Positions 6,227 to 12,758 of a DNA stretch of 12,758 nt are shown piece after piece; within the stretch, counting starts at the first letter, position 1; each line of letters opens with the position of its first letter. The notes under the pieces were generated by a model. The model was not told the origin of the DNA. It saw only the letters and a program-made list of their open reading frames with translations, and made no database searches. Position numbers and translations under genes: made by a program. The stretch spans positions 1-12,758 of the forward strand of contig CAZOJT010000065.1 of NCBI GenBank assembly GCA_964580215.1. Reading direction: 5' to 3'. The stretch comes from SM23-73-3 sp964580215. GTDB taxonomy: Bacteria > Zixibacteria > MSB-5A5 > SM1-73.

Positions 6227-7443
6227 GTTTCCTCCTTAACGGATTCAGGCAAAATCTTGGTCGGTTTGAACCATCTTATCCTGTATCGCCATAATAGACC
6301 TGAGAAGATTATAATCACCAGGGCGAAAATTAGCAAGGCATTTTCAATGTGAAATCGATCCACCAAGCTTCCTAAAAATGGAGCAAAAACGGCAAAGGCG
6401 GCATTCCCCGCCATATTCTGAACCGAAAGCATGGTTGCCCGCACATCAGATGAAGTATAGCGATTGAGATAACTTTTCAAAACCGGTTCATGCACGGCGG
6501 TGGTCACCTGTTGAATCAGAATAAAGGAAATGCTCCACAAGAACAAAAACCTGCTCAAAAGGATGAAAGATATTACCACAAAAACGGGCATGACAAAAAG
6601 CATCAGCTTCTCCTTTAAAACTCTTTCCAGCCGGTCTGCATACTTACTCACCAGCGCGGAGAAAAGATGAAAAAAAGCCAAGACTACGCCAAAAAGGGAA
6701 AGAGGCAAACCCACCTTTTTCATATAGGGCTGATAGGTCCAGAAGCCCAGCCGGGTGGCTAAGAATATTGCCGAGAAGAAAAGAACAAACCATAAAATCT
6801 TTTTGTCAGCAAGCAAAAGGTTAAGGCTTTTTTGTATCTCATGATAAGACTTTCTTCGAACTTTAAGCTTTGAATCTACAACGCTTTCGTTTTCCCGTGG
6901 CGGTTCAACGAAAGTTAAAGCAACAAGCCCGGATACCAATATTCCTATGGAGCTTGCCAGATAAGGAAGGGCTAAATTTATGGTGGCAAGGAGCCCTCCC
7001 ACCGGGGCAAATAGGGCAAAGCCAAGATGTCTCATGCTGTTGGCGTTCCCCTCCACTCTCTGATACTCATCTCCTCTTCCCAGACTCTTCAAGGTGTCAT
7101 AGGCTAAAGCGGAGTCGGCTCCATAGGCGAAGGACATGGAGATTCCGGCTATGATCTCGCCCACAATAAACGGAATTAAGGAATGCGAAAAGAAGATCAA
7201 CAGGTAAGCAAAAGAATGAAAGAAGGAGCCAAGGACAAGCGATTTTTTCCTCCCCACCCGATCTGCCCAGGCGCCGGTGGGAACCTCAGATAAAACCTTG
7301 GCAAAGTAGTAGACGCTTTGAAGAATCATTATCTGGGAGAAGGAGAGACCCCTTTCCTGATAAAACAAAACCAGTATGGCTATATGGAAAAGACTGAACT
7401 TGGTGAGACGATACCAGTAGAATCTGCGGATGTTCTTCTCCAT
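6223..7443 (-). CDS. MFS transporter
   Basis: A 406-residue integral membrane protein with about 12 hydrophobic segments. It carries the MFS loop 2-3 signature GAWADRVGRKK (residues about 57-67) and a related VDRF segment in the second half. A charged central loop (about 190-205, ENESVVDSKLKVRRKSYHE) separates the halves, as is typical. The substrate cannot be predicted; the family includes drug-efflux-like carriers. The start ATG directly follows the TAA stop of the radical SAM gene with no spacer, and its Shine-Dalgarno (AAGG) lies in that gene. The stop is TGA, overlapping the next start. Confidence 0.9.
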   Translation of the reverse strand: MEKNIRRFYWYRLTKFSLFHIAILVLFYQERGLSFSQIMILQSVYYFAKVLSEVPTGAWADRVGRKKSLVLGSFFHSFAYLLIFFSHSLIPFIVGEIIAGISMSFAYGADSALAYDTLKSLGRGDEYQRVEGNANSMRHLGFALFAPVGGLLATINLALPYLASSIGILVSGLVALTFVEPPRENESVVDSKLKVRRKSYHEIQKSLNLLLADKKILWFVLFFSAIFLATRLGFWTYQPYMKKVGLPLSLFGVVLAFFHLFSALVSKYADRLERVLKEKLMLFVMPVFVVISFILLSRFLFLWSISFILIQQVTTAVHEPVLKSYLNRYTSSDVRATMLSVQNMAGNAAFAVFAPFLGSLVDRFHIENALLIFALVIIIFSGLLWRYRIRWFKPTKILPESVKEET

Positions 7444-8211
7444 TTAAAAAACCTTCACCAAAATCCCGCACGCTTCTTCGGCTTTTCTTGCTATCTGGTT
7501 CAACTTGTCTTTGCCCACCAAAGACAAACCCTCATCTGCCGAAGGTCGATCAATGGAATAGATCTGCACCTCCCTGGGCTTTATGTAGCTAAGCCTTTCG
7601 ATCCATTTGTCTATTTCTTCCTCTTTAGTGTTATTTACCCGTCCCTCTACGAAAACGCTCTGGATGATTATATCCTCCAATTTTTTTAGATTTTCCACCA
7701 CCTTTTCAAACTGGACACCAGTGCAGGGACGATTTATCTTTTGGAAGGTTTTCTCCGTCCCGCAGTCCAGTTTCATGATCCTTACGTCTAATTTTTTCAA
7801 ACCGTCCAGCACCCTCTCCCTGTTCAGACAGGTTGAGTTGGACAGAATGGCAAGCTTTGCATGAGGAACCATTTCATCTCTTATCTTTTGGGTGACCTCA
7901 ACCATTTTACCAAACTCAAGGTGCAGACAGGGTTCGCCGTTGCCGGAGAAGGTGATATAGTCTATGTGCTGAGGATTCCCTTCCAGCCAATCGGTAAGCG
8001 ATTTTCTTACCTGTTCGACTGAGGGGAGATCACTGATGCAGGAAGAAGCATCATTAGTATGTCTCTTTGTGAAGCCATAATGACAATAAAGACAATTGAA
8101 GTTACACAATTTGTAGCCTGTAGGTAATAGATTGATCCCCAAAGAAAATCCCAGTCTTCTGGATCTGATGGGTCCGTAAATTATCCCTGTTTGTAATTGT
8201 AAAGTCCGCAT
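7444..8211 (-). CDS. Radical SAM protein (COG0731-like)
   Basis: A 255-residue radical SAM enzyme. The N-terminal YGPIRSRRLG (residues 12-21) and the cluster motif CNFNCLYC (Cys36, Cys40 and Cys43, CxxxCxxC) are followed by FSGNGEP (about 88-94), which corresponds to the GGE SAM-binding loop. The N-terminal signature is typical of COG0731 Fe-S oxidoreductases, a group related to wybutosine-type enzymes but mostly of unknown substrate in bacteria. I chose ATG 8211 because CAGGAG sits six bases upstream and family members usually begin shortly before YGP; a TTG at 8244 would add 11 residues but has no ribosome binding site. It is the first gene of the operon with the MFS transporter and the DUF6485-like protein. 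Confidence 0.9.
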   Translation of the reverse strand: MRTLQLQTGIIYGPIRSRRLGFSLGINLLPTGYKLCNFNCLYCHYGFTKRHTNDASSCISDLPSVEQVRKSLTDWLEGNPQHIDYITFSGNGEPCLHLEFGKMVEVTQKIRDEMVPHAKLAILSNSTCLNRERVLDGLKKLDVRIMKLDCGTEKTFQKINRPCTGVQFEKVVENLKKLEDIIIQSVFVEGRVNNTKEEEIDKWIERLSYIKPREVQIYSIDRPSADEGLSLVGKDKLNQIARKAEEACGILVKVF

Positions 8212-8249
8212 GGTAAGCTCCTGCAAAAATACTTTTAAAGACAACTCTC

Positions 8250-8277
8250 AATTTACATATAGTAAAGACTTTGTCAA
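8250..8277 (-). promoter_or_regulatory. Possible promoter of the radical SAM operon
   Basis: On the minus strand a perfect TTGACA (8277-8272) is followed after 16 bases by TAAATT (8255-8250), a 4-of-6 match to the -10 consensus. It lies between the MITE-like element and the gene start, at a sensible distance. The weak -10 keeps confidence low. Confidence 0.4.
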
Positions 8278-8288
8278 TGGTTTCCAAT

Positions 8289-8420
8289 GAGGTCTCTGAA
8301 AAAGTGCAGAAATCGGGCGGGCTAAGAGCCCGCCCTACGCGATCGGGTATTGAATAACAATGATTTAGCCCGCGTAGGCGGGGCTCCCAACCCCGCAAGA
8401 ACGACTTTTTCAGAGATCTC
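8289..8420. mobile_element. 132-bp MITE-like element with 17-bp TIRs and CCAAT duplication
   Basis: GAGGTCTCTGAAAAAGT (8289-8305) and ACTTTTTCAGAGATCTC (8404-8420) are inverted repeats matching at 16 of 17 positions. Both ends are flanked directly by CCAAT (8284-8288 and 8421-8425), which fits a 5-bp target-site duplication. Inside is a strong hairpin, GGGCGGGCT-AAG-AGCCCGCCC (8315-8335), and a second GC-rich segment with GGCGGGG and CCCCGC. No transposase is encoded, so it would have been moved in trans. It sits just upstream of the radical SAM operon promoter. Confidence 0.8.
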
Positions 8421-8446
8421 CCAATAAACTCGCTTGAAGGTAGTTC

Positions 8447-8736
8447 TCAATTTTGTTCCCAACCCAACAGGTAAGAGTTCAACTTGAGCCAACTTGTTTT
8501 CGACTGAACGCATAGTTTACCTTGTATAAAGTTTTGGGGATTGCCCACAGGCAAATCATAAGAACAAATCTGACCGTCTCCTGCAGTCGCAAAGCCTCCA
8601 TAGACTATGGGATTATCCCCATACTTTTACTGAAGCATTTTAGCTTCGATCTTCCTTTGAGATATTGATCCTTTTGACCGCCACTCCAAATGTAGCAGTC
8701 ACAATCGATTATCCACTCCCTCTGACCGGTAATTTT
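8447..8736 (-). pseudogene. Possible decayed coding remnant
   Basis: Two minus-strand frames read like protein but have no start and are broken between them. Frame A (8736 to 8605) gives KITGQREWIIDCDCYIWSGG and more, ending in TAG; frame B (8626 to 8447) gives NPIVYGGFATAGDGQICSYD and more, ending in TGA. A frameshift near 8610-8630 would join them. I do not recognise the family. The stretch from 8426 to 8812 has no intact gene. This could be the tail of a secreted protein gene damaged by the neighbouring insertion, or chance. Confidence 0.3.
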
Positions 8737-8812
8737 TCACCCCGCCAGTGGCATTCTTTTTGCTTTTTTTGATGGGCGAAAAAAAGACGCATTTTGGAAG
8801 AAGGGAAAAATT

Positions 8813-9196
8813 ATGCTGATAAAAATCAGAAGGTTGATCCAAAGAATTTTGCCGAACGGGCAAGAAGGCTTCACCCTGTTGGAGGTAATGGTGAGCATGA
8901 TCATCTTTGCCACCGGGCTTTTGATGATGTTACCGATGATTGTTACCTCCATAAAGGGCAATGTATTTGCCGACATGACCACCAAGGCGGCTCACCATAT
9001 CCAGGCAAAGATTGAGGAGATCAAAAATACTCACAGTTTCACTTCCGGATCTGATTCTCCTGAAGGGATGACCAGAATCTGGACGGTTGAGGACTACGGA
9101 TCTCATCTGAAAAAGATAACGCTCCAGATGAACTGGGTGGATAAGGACAGTCTGCAACATCAGAACGTCACCGTAACCTATGAATCGTATAATTAA
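8813..9196 (+). CDS. Type IV minor prepilin, PilV-like
   Basis: A 127-residue protein with a short basic leader and the prepilin peptidase site QEG/FTLLEVMVSMIIFATGLL: cleavage after Gly19, Phe20 methylated, Glu24 at the mature +5 position. The rest is a short beta-rich globular part (TRIWTVEDYGSHLKKITLQM). The FTLLEVMVSM(I/A) start and its place before a PilW-like gene identify it as PilV-like. It would be a minor subunit that helps initiate pilus or pseudopilus assembly at the inner membrane. A GGGA lies about seven bases before the ATG. The last codons are close to the PilW-like gene; a possible upstream ATG of that gene overlaps the end of this one. Confidence 0.85.
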   Translation: MLIKIRRLIQRILPNGQEGFTLLEVMVSMIIFATGLLMMLPMIVTSIKGNVFADMTTKAAHHIQAKIEEIKNTHSFTSGSDSPEGMTRIWTVEDYGSHLKKITLQMNWVDKDSLQHQNVTVTYESYN

Positions 9197-9212
9197 AAAA
9201 AGGACCTTGAAC

Positions 9213-10088
9213 ATGAAAAACCTTTATATGAAACTTCCCGGAGCTCCGTCCCCCTCCGGGAAAAAGAAGCAAAAAGGGCCCGCCCTGAAGGGGCACCCTG
9301 AAGGGTTCACTTTGGTGGAGCTTTTGATTGCGCTTTTGATAACCGGGGTGGTGGTCTCCGCCGGATATGGCCTTTATCTGACACAGCACGAAGGTTGGAT
9401 CATTCAGGAGCAGATCTCCAGTATGCAACAGAACGTTCGAGCCGCCATGCATGAGCTGGAGACCAGAATCAGGATGGCGGGATACGGTTTGCCCGGTGGC
9501 TTCCAGCCTATCTATGCCGCCAATGCAAATCCTGATACTATCACCATCCTGTTTCAGAACGAGTTTGGCTGCGAATCCACCATCGAGCACAGCATGCCCC
9601 ACCCCAGCTCCGAGCTGAGGTGTGATGGACACGATGTCAGTTGTTTCGAGGAAGACACTTGGGCATACATCTACGATCCTGTTGCCGACACCGGGGAGTT
9701 CTTTTACATAACTAAGGTCCAGGTCGCAGCATGCCACATTCAGCATAACACCGCTCCCCTCTCTAGACGCTACCCCCAAGGGAGCACGGTGATGTATGTG
9801 GATCTATATAAGTTCTATATCGACACCACGGATAGCAATCACCCCCATATGATGGTTCAAAAGGTAGGAGCATCTCCCGCCGTTTACGCTGAAGATATTG
9901 AGGACCTGCAGTTCCGATATGGTCTGGCTAATGGCGTTTTCGTTGACGTTCCGCCGAGTGCCTCAGTGGTAAGAGAAGTGCTAATCACCCTCACCGCCCG
10001 GACTGAAAGAAAAGATCTGCAATTTCAGGGTGAGTATCGCCGAAGAACTCTAACCTCTGATGTAAAGGTGAGAAATCTGGGGTTATAA
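9213..10088 (+). CDS. Type IV minor prepilin, PilW-like
   Basis: A 291-residue prepilin. I place the start at ATG 9213 because AAAAAGGA lies eight bases upstream; an in-frame ATG at 9180 has no such site and would overlap the previous gene. The leader is unusually long and basic (31 residues, containing PSPSGKKKQKGPALKGHPEG), then cleavage gives FTLVELLIALLITGVVVSAG with Glu at +5. Segments such as QQNVRAAMHELETRIRMAGYG right after the helix are typical of PilW-like proteins. The remainder is a beta-rich domain with several Cys. It is the second gene of the minor-pilin cassette. Confidence 0.85.
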   Translation: MKNLYMKLPGAPSPSGKKKQKGPALKGHPEGFTLVELLIALLITGVVVSAGYGLYLTQHEGWIIQEQISSMQQNVRAAMHELETRIRMAGYGLPGGFQPIYAANANPDTITILFQNEFGCESTIEHSMPHPSSELRCDGHDVSCFEEDTWAYIYDPVADTGEFFYITKVQVAACHIQHNTAPLSRRYPQGSTVMYVDLYKFYIDTTDSNHPHMMVQKVGASPAVYAEDIEDLQFRYGLANGVFVDVPPSASVVREVLITLTARTERKDLQFQGEYRRRTLTSDVKVRNLGL

Positions 10089-10127
10089 CAGATTATTTCA
10101 TGAGTAGAATTCAGAAAAGGAGATGTC

Positions 10128-11765
10128 ATGCTGAAACGGATGAAAAACGAGCAAGGCTTTACCTTGCTTATCTTTCTGTCGTTGCTTTTGATGCTGACCA
10201 TGATCGGGGTCGCCGCGGTGATGACCTCCACCACCGACGTCAACATTGCCGGAAATGATCTGAGGACCATCAATACGTTTTATGCGGCAGAAGCCGGCTT
10301 GGAGAAAGCCATAGCTGAAATCAGAACCCATTACGGCTCGGGTGGCGTCGGACCACCTAGCCCCCTTCCCTCCGACTCCTTCGATCTGGGGAACGTCGCG
10401 CTTACGTACAACGCGGCGGACAACGGTCCTGCCGCTCAGGAGACCCTTACTGTGGGAGCATACAAGGGGCTTTATGCTTTGGTGAAAAGTTTCACCATCA
10501 CCGCTGAAGCAACAGAAAAAGGCAGCCAGACCAAAACCAAGATCGAAGCGGAAATAAAAGATGCTCTGGTCCCCATATTCCAGTTTGCCGTCTTTTACGA
10601 GCAGGATCTGGAGATACTGCCCGGTCCTACTATGACTCTGGGGGGGAGGGTTCACAGCAATCGTGATCTATACTTAGGAGCTCGTTCCGGCCTTAAGGTG
10701 GATTCCTGGACCACAGCCGCGGGGGATATCTATCATGGAAGAAAGGACGATCCCTCGGATAATATGCCCGCAGACGTGCTCATCAAGGATAAATTCGGGG
10801 CTTATCAGAATATGGAGAACGGCGATGGCACCTGGCTGGATTCCAATGATCCCAACTGGGTGGCTGAGTCATTGACCCGATGGGGAGGGAAGGTGGAGGA
10901 CAAATCTCATGGAATAACCGAGCTTAACCTTCCGGTGGTCGTCTCCGGCGATCCCATCGATATGATAAAGAGGGGATCCGGCGGCAACATGGACAGTTAT
11001 GAACATAAGGCTGGGCTGAAGATGGTGGATGGGCAGGTCTGGTATAAAAACTCCAGCGACAATTGGGTAGACGTTACCGCCACCTTTTTTGCCGACTCTA
11101 TTGTCACCATGGGTAGCTTTTACAATTACAGGGAATATAAGTGGGTCACCTCCTATGACATAAACATTGAAAAGCTCAATACCAGCGGCTACTATCCCTT
11201 GAACGGAATCCTTTATGCCTCTCGGGATGAGGTGGTGGGCACCCAGCAAGCCATCCGACTGGCCAACGGAGAGGAGTTAGCCGCACCTCTCACCGTAGTG
11301 ACAGAAAATCCCTTATACACTCTTGCGGACTACAACAAGAAAAACAAGAAAGCCGCCGCACTTTTCACCGACGCTTTAACCATATTGTCTAACAATTGGG
11401 CCGACTCCAAAAGCAACCAGAGCTTGAGCAATAGGGTGGCATCCAATACCACCGTCAATGCGGCTTTCCTTACTGGAAACTCGGAGACCACGCTGGGGCA
11501 TTACAACGGGGGTCTGGAGAATTTGCCTCGTTTCTTAGAGAAGTGGAACGGAAAAACCTTCACCTACTTGGGCTCTATGGTGGATCTGTGGTTTAGCGAA
11601 CAGGCAACCGGAGCATGGGTTTATGGCAGCCCTCAATATGAGGCACCCGACCGTGACTGGGCTTTTGATCTTGCCTTCCTGGACCCTAACAACCTACCTC
11701 CGGGAGTGCCCCAGATAAACACGGTTTTGAAAGTAAGCTGGCTCCAGAGAATAGTTAGTAATTGA
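10128..11765 (+). CDS. Large PilX-like minor pilin
   Basis: A 545-residue protein whose N-terminus matches the PilX N-terminal domain: NEQG/FTLLIFLSLLLMLTMIGVAA followed by YAAEAGLEKAIAE. Cleavage after Gly10 gives a mature +5 residue of Ile instead of Glu, a lack of Glu5 also seen in PilX/GspK-type tip subunits. Canonical PilX is about 200 residues; this one has about 350 extra C-terminal residues, including LGGRVHSNRDLYLGARSG near residue 170, a feature I associate with large PilX-like proteins of uncultivated bacteria. AAAGGAG lies five bases before the ATG. The stop is TGA, which shows that UGA terminates here. It is the last gene of the cassette; no PilY1 gene follows in the window. Confidence 0.85.
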   Translation: MLKRMKNEQGFTLLIFLSLLLMLTMIGVAAVMTSTTDVNIAGNDLRTINTFYAAEAGLEKAIAEIRTHYGSGGVGPPSPLPSDSFDLGNVALTYNAADNGPAAQETLTVGAYKGLYALVKSFTITAEATEKGSQTKTKIEAEIKDALVPIFQFAVFYEQDLEILPGPTMTLGGRVHSNRDLYLGARSGLKVDSWTTAAGDIYHGRKDDPSDNMPADVLIKDKFGAYQNMENGDGTWLDSNDPNWVAESLTRWGGKVEDKSHGITELNLPVVVSGDPIDMIKRGSGGNMDSYEHKAGLKMVDGQVWYKNSSDNWVDVTATFFADSIVTMGSFYNYREYKWVTSYDINIEKLNTSGYYPLNGILYASRDEVVGTQQAIRLANGEELAAPLTVVTENPLYTLADYNKKNKKAAALFTDALTILSNNWADSKSNQSLSNRVASNTTVNAAFLTGNSETTLGHYNGGLENLPRFLEKWNGKTFTYLGSMVDLWFSEQATGAWVYGSPQYEAPDRDWAFDLAFLDPNNLPPGVPQINTVLKVSWLQRIVSN

Positions 11766-11799
11766 GAATACTTCCTTTTTGACCTGCCTGCCCCAGAAC

Positions 11800-11848
11800 G
11801 AACAGGGGAGATTCGTATGAATGCTTCGCACTTGAATCTCCCCTGTTC
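11800..11848 (+). terminator. 15-bp hairpin after the pilin operon, likely terminator
   Basis: GAACAGGGGAGATTC (11800-11814) and GAATCTCCCCTGTTC (11834-11848) are perfect inverted repeats with a 19-base loop, 35 bases past the PilX-like stop. Only a weak T-rich tract (ATCTTTATCTG) follows, so it may stabilise the 3' end or act on both strands. The GGGGAGATT half recurs at 12041-12050. Confidence 0.55.
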
Positions 11849-11907
11849 ATCTTTATCTGTCTTCTTGGAAGTCGACTACCACCATCTCAAGATGGCGGCT
11901 TGTTTTT

Positions 11908-11924
11908 CCCCGCCTCAGGCGGGG
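11908..11924. repeat. GC-rich hairpin CCCCGCC-TCA-GGCGGGG
   Basis: A perfect 7-bp stem with a 3-base loop, preceded by TTTTT. The T run is on the wrong side for a terminator on the plus strand, and it is read as A on the minus strand, so it is not an intrinsic terminator. A similar GGCGGGGCT string occurs in the MITE-like element at 8289-8420. Confidence 0.6.
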
Positions 11925-11996
11925 CTGAAGTTAATACACGACCAGTCCTATGGATCCAAATTCGGATTTTTGGAACCTCTGACTTGGTAGTTCATT

Positions 11997-12017
11997 CTCG
12001 TATGAGTGCATACGCAT
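11997..12017. repeat. 21-bp palindromic direct repeat, copy 1
   Basis: The 21 bases beginning CTCGTATGAGTGCATACG recur without a mismatch at 12356-12376. Each copy contains an internal hairpin CGTATG-AGTG-CATACG. The two copies are 359 bases apart and bracket most of the other hairpins. Confidence 0.8.
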
Positions 12018-12038
12018 CCCCTCTTTTCTAAAGAGGGG
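12018..12038. repeat. Hairpin CCCCTCTTT-TCT-AAAGAGGGG
   Basis: A perfect 9-bp inverted repeat with a 3-base loop, directly abutting copy 1 of the 21-bp repeat. It belongs to the family of A/T-plus-GGGG hairpins continued at 12061-12091. Confidence 0.7.
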
Positions 12039-12060
12039 ACAGGGGAGATTAAAATCCCCC

Positions 12061-12091
12061 TAAATTCCCCCTTTACTAAAGGGGGAATTTA
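12061..12091. repeat. Hairpin TAAATTCCCCCTTT-ACT-AAAGGGGGAATTTA
   Basis: A perfect 14-bp inverted repeat with a 3-base loop. Sequences of this CCCCCTTT/AAAGGGGG type recur as dispersed palindromes in many environmental genomes (from memory). It has no T tract and no coding content. Confidence 0.75.
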
Positions 12092-12149
12092 AGATACACC
12101 CCATTTTACAGAAGTGGAAGTCTGACATGCTACTTGATCATACTAAAGT

Positions 12150-12174
12150 CTTCGCCTAAAGGCGAGGGTTTTTC
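12150..12174 (+). terminator. Small hairpin with T tract
   Basis: TTCGCC-TAAA-GGCGAG (12151-12166) is followed by GGTTTTT (12167-12173), the form of an intrinsic terminator on the plus strand. No gene directly precedes it; it could be a backup for the pilin operon. Confidence 0.4.
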
Positions 12175-12355
12175 TCCCATTCCCCGAAGGGGACAATAAT
12201 TTCTAATGGATGGTCTTATGTTTGTAAGAGGGAGGAGAAACTGTCGCTTGCTTCTACGTCAACATACCTTAAACCCATTGTATCTTGAAGCTAGTTTAAT
12301 GGTGACGAAGCTCGTATCGAGGCTCGAATTTTCGGATCTCGAATCTGGATACCAG

Positions 12356-12376
12356 CTCGTATGAGTGCATACGCAT
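12356..12376. repeat. 21-bp palindromic direct repeat, copy 2
   Basis: An exact second copy of the 21 bases at 11997-12017, with the same CGTATG/CATACG stem. It is followed by unrelated sequence. Confidence 0.8.
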
Positions 12377-12440
12377 TTCGACAACCGCCAACGAGATTCT
12401 CCATTCTTAGAAGCAAACCATCTGAAGTCTGCATACTGCT

Positions 12441-12489
12441 CACTGCCTACTGCATACTTGTGGTGAGCGCAGTCGAACCACTGCCTACT
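12441..12489. repeat. Short direct repeats around TGGTGAGCGCAGTCGAACCA
   Basis: CACTGCCTACT occurs at 12441-12451 and 12479-12489, flanking TGGTGAGCGCAGTCGAACCA (12461-12480), whose ends TGGT/ACCA are complementary. The central motif resembles a dispersed palindromic repeat common in environmental bacterial genomes (from memory). The second CACTGCCTACT overlaps the stop codon of the TPR gene. Confidence 0.5.
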
Positions 12490-12758
12490 TTTTTCCAGCT
12501 ATCTCCTTCCACGCTTTTTCAAACACCTTTTCTCCCATTTTCTTTCTAATGCGGATTAAATCATTTTCAGCTATCTTTGCATCCGGCGATCCAAGTTCTT
12601 TCAAAATTGACAAAGTAATCAAATATTTCCTCATCGCCTCTTTGTAATCTTTTTGTTCTTCATTTATCCTTCCTAACTGCCCAATGCTCCGGGCAATGCC
12701 ACTTCTATCCCCCAATTCTTCAGCTATCTTCAAGCTCTGCTCATACGTTTTGACCGCC
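12485..12758 (-). CDS. TPR repeat protein, N-terminus beyond window
   Basis: An open frame runs in from the window edge and ends at TAG (12487-12485); about 91 residues are visible. It reads AVKTYEQSLKIAEELGDRSG followed by IARSIGQLGRINEEQKDYKE, and then a less regular helical tail (DAKIAENDLIRIRKKMGE...). The LKIAEELGDRSGIA...G.I...Q.DY.EA pattern is that of tetratricopeptide repeats of the kinesin-light-chain-like type that occur in long arrays in bacterial signalling proteins. A TTG at 12733 is not the start; the frame continues in family style upstream of it. What the missing N-terminal part does cannot be told. Confidence 0.85.
   Translation of the reverse strand, partial: AVKTYEQSLKIAEELGDRSGIARSIGQLGRINEEQKDYKEAMRKYLITLSILKELGSPDAKIAENDLIRIRKKMGEKVFEKAWKEIAGKK

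Larger units (their letters stand above)
11766..12484. other. Gene-free stretch packed with hairpins and repeats
   Basis: No reading frame here looks like a gene. Instead there are at least six inverted repeats (11800-11848, 11889-11902, 11908-11924, 12018-12038, 12061-12091, 12150-12174), a duplicated 21-bp palindromic motif, and dispersed-repeat-like sequences near the TPR gene end. It lies between convergent genes (pilX-like and TPR), where terminators are expected, but the number of structures exceeds that need. Confidence 0.7.

Noticed and set aside
8102..8513. Minus-strand ORFs of 98 and 63 codons over the MITE-like element
   Set aside because: They translate the palindromes and terminal repeats of the element and overlap the radical SAM gene start; no protein signature is seen.
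9168..9779. Minus-strand ORF of 203 codons
   Set aside because: It is antisense to the PilW-like gene, which has a clear prepilin signal and a ribosome binding site.

Overview
The window looks like a contig from an uncultivated bacterium of the Zixibacteria or a related FCB-type lineage. This is inference, resting mainly on a secreted protein ending in two dockerin halves of the GDxxGDxxxDLGDVLYLxSYLYKGG type, a style common in that lineage. TGA ends at least two ordinary genes here (the PilX-like and MFS genes), so UGA is a normal stop codon in this genome.

Minus strand, 1-5600, in order of transcription: (a) A DUF1573-family secreted protein (5524 to 4769) is interrupted once, by an in-frame TGA that sits exactly where the first Cys of the family's CGCT motif belongs. 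Hairpins follow directly downstream. I read this as a selenoprotein with a U-G-C-T motif, and it is the most important observation in the window. It has its own promoter and terminator. (b) Next is a TlpA-like lipoprotein thiol-disulfide oxidoreductase (4579 to 3998), followed by an elaborate hairpin with a U tract. (c) A long non-coding stretch holds a 156-bp tandem duplication. Each copy carries a near-consensus sigma70 promoter with an AT-rich upstream element, and both point at (d), a cohesin-like plus dockerin secreted protein (2901 to 1981). (e) Last is a large secreted protein with Ig-like repeats, cut off by the window edge (1705 to 1).

Middle, minus strand, 6023-8211: three tightly packed genes, a radical SAM enzyme (COG0731-like), an MFS transporter and a small Cys-rich DUF6485-like protein. 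They abut (TAA-ATG) or overlap (ATGA), so they are almost certainly one operon. MITE-like palindromic elements flank the operon. The upstream one has 17-bp terminal inverted repeats and a 5-bp direct repeat (CCAAT) that looks like a target-site duplication.

Plus strand, 8813-11765: a minor-pilin cassette (PilV-like, PilW-like and an unusually large PilX-like protein), all with type IV prepilin signals. From 11766 to 12484 there is no gene, but there is a dense cluster of hairpins and repeats. The window ends inside a TPR protein on the minus strand.

Functionally the window is about the cell envelope and exterior: secreted modular proteins, periplasmic thiol and selenol redox chemistry, and pilus minor subunits.
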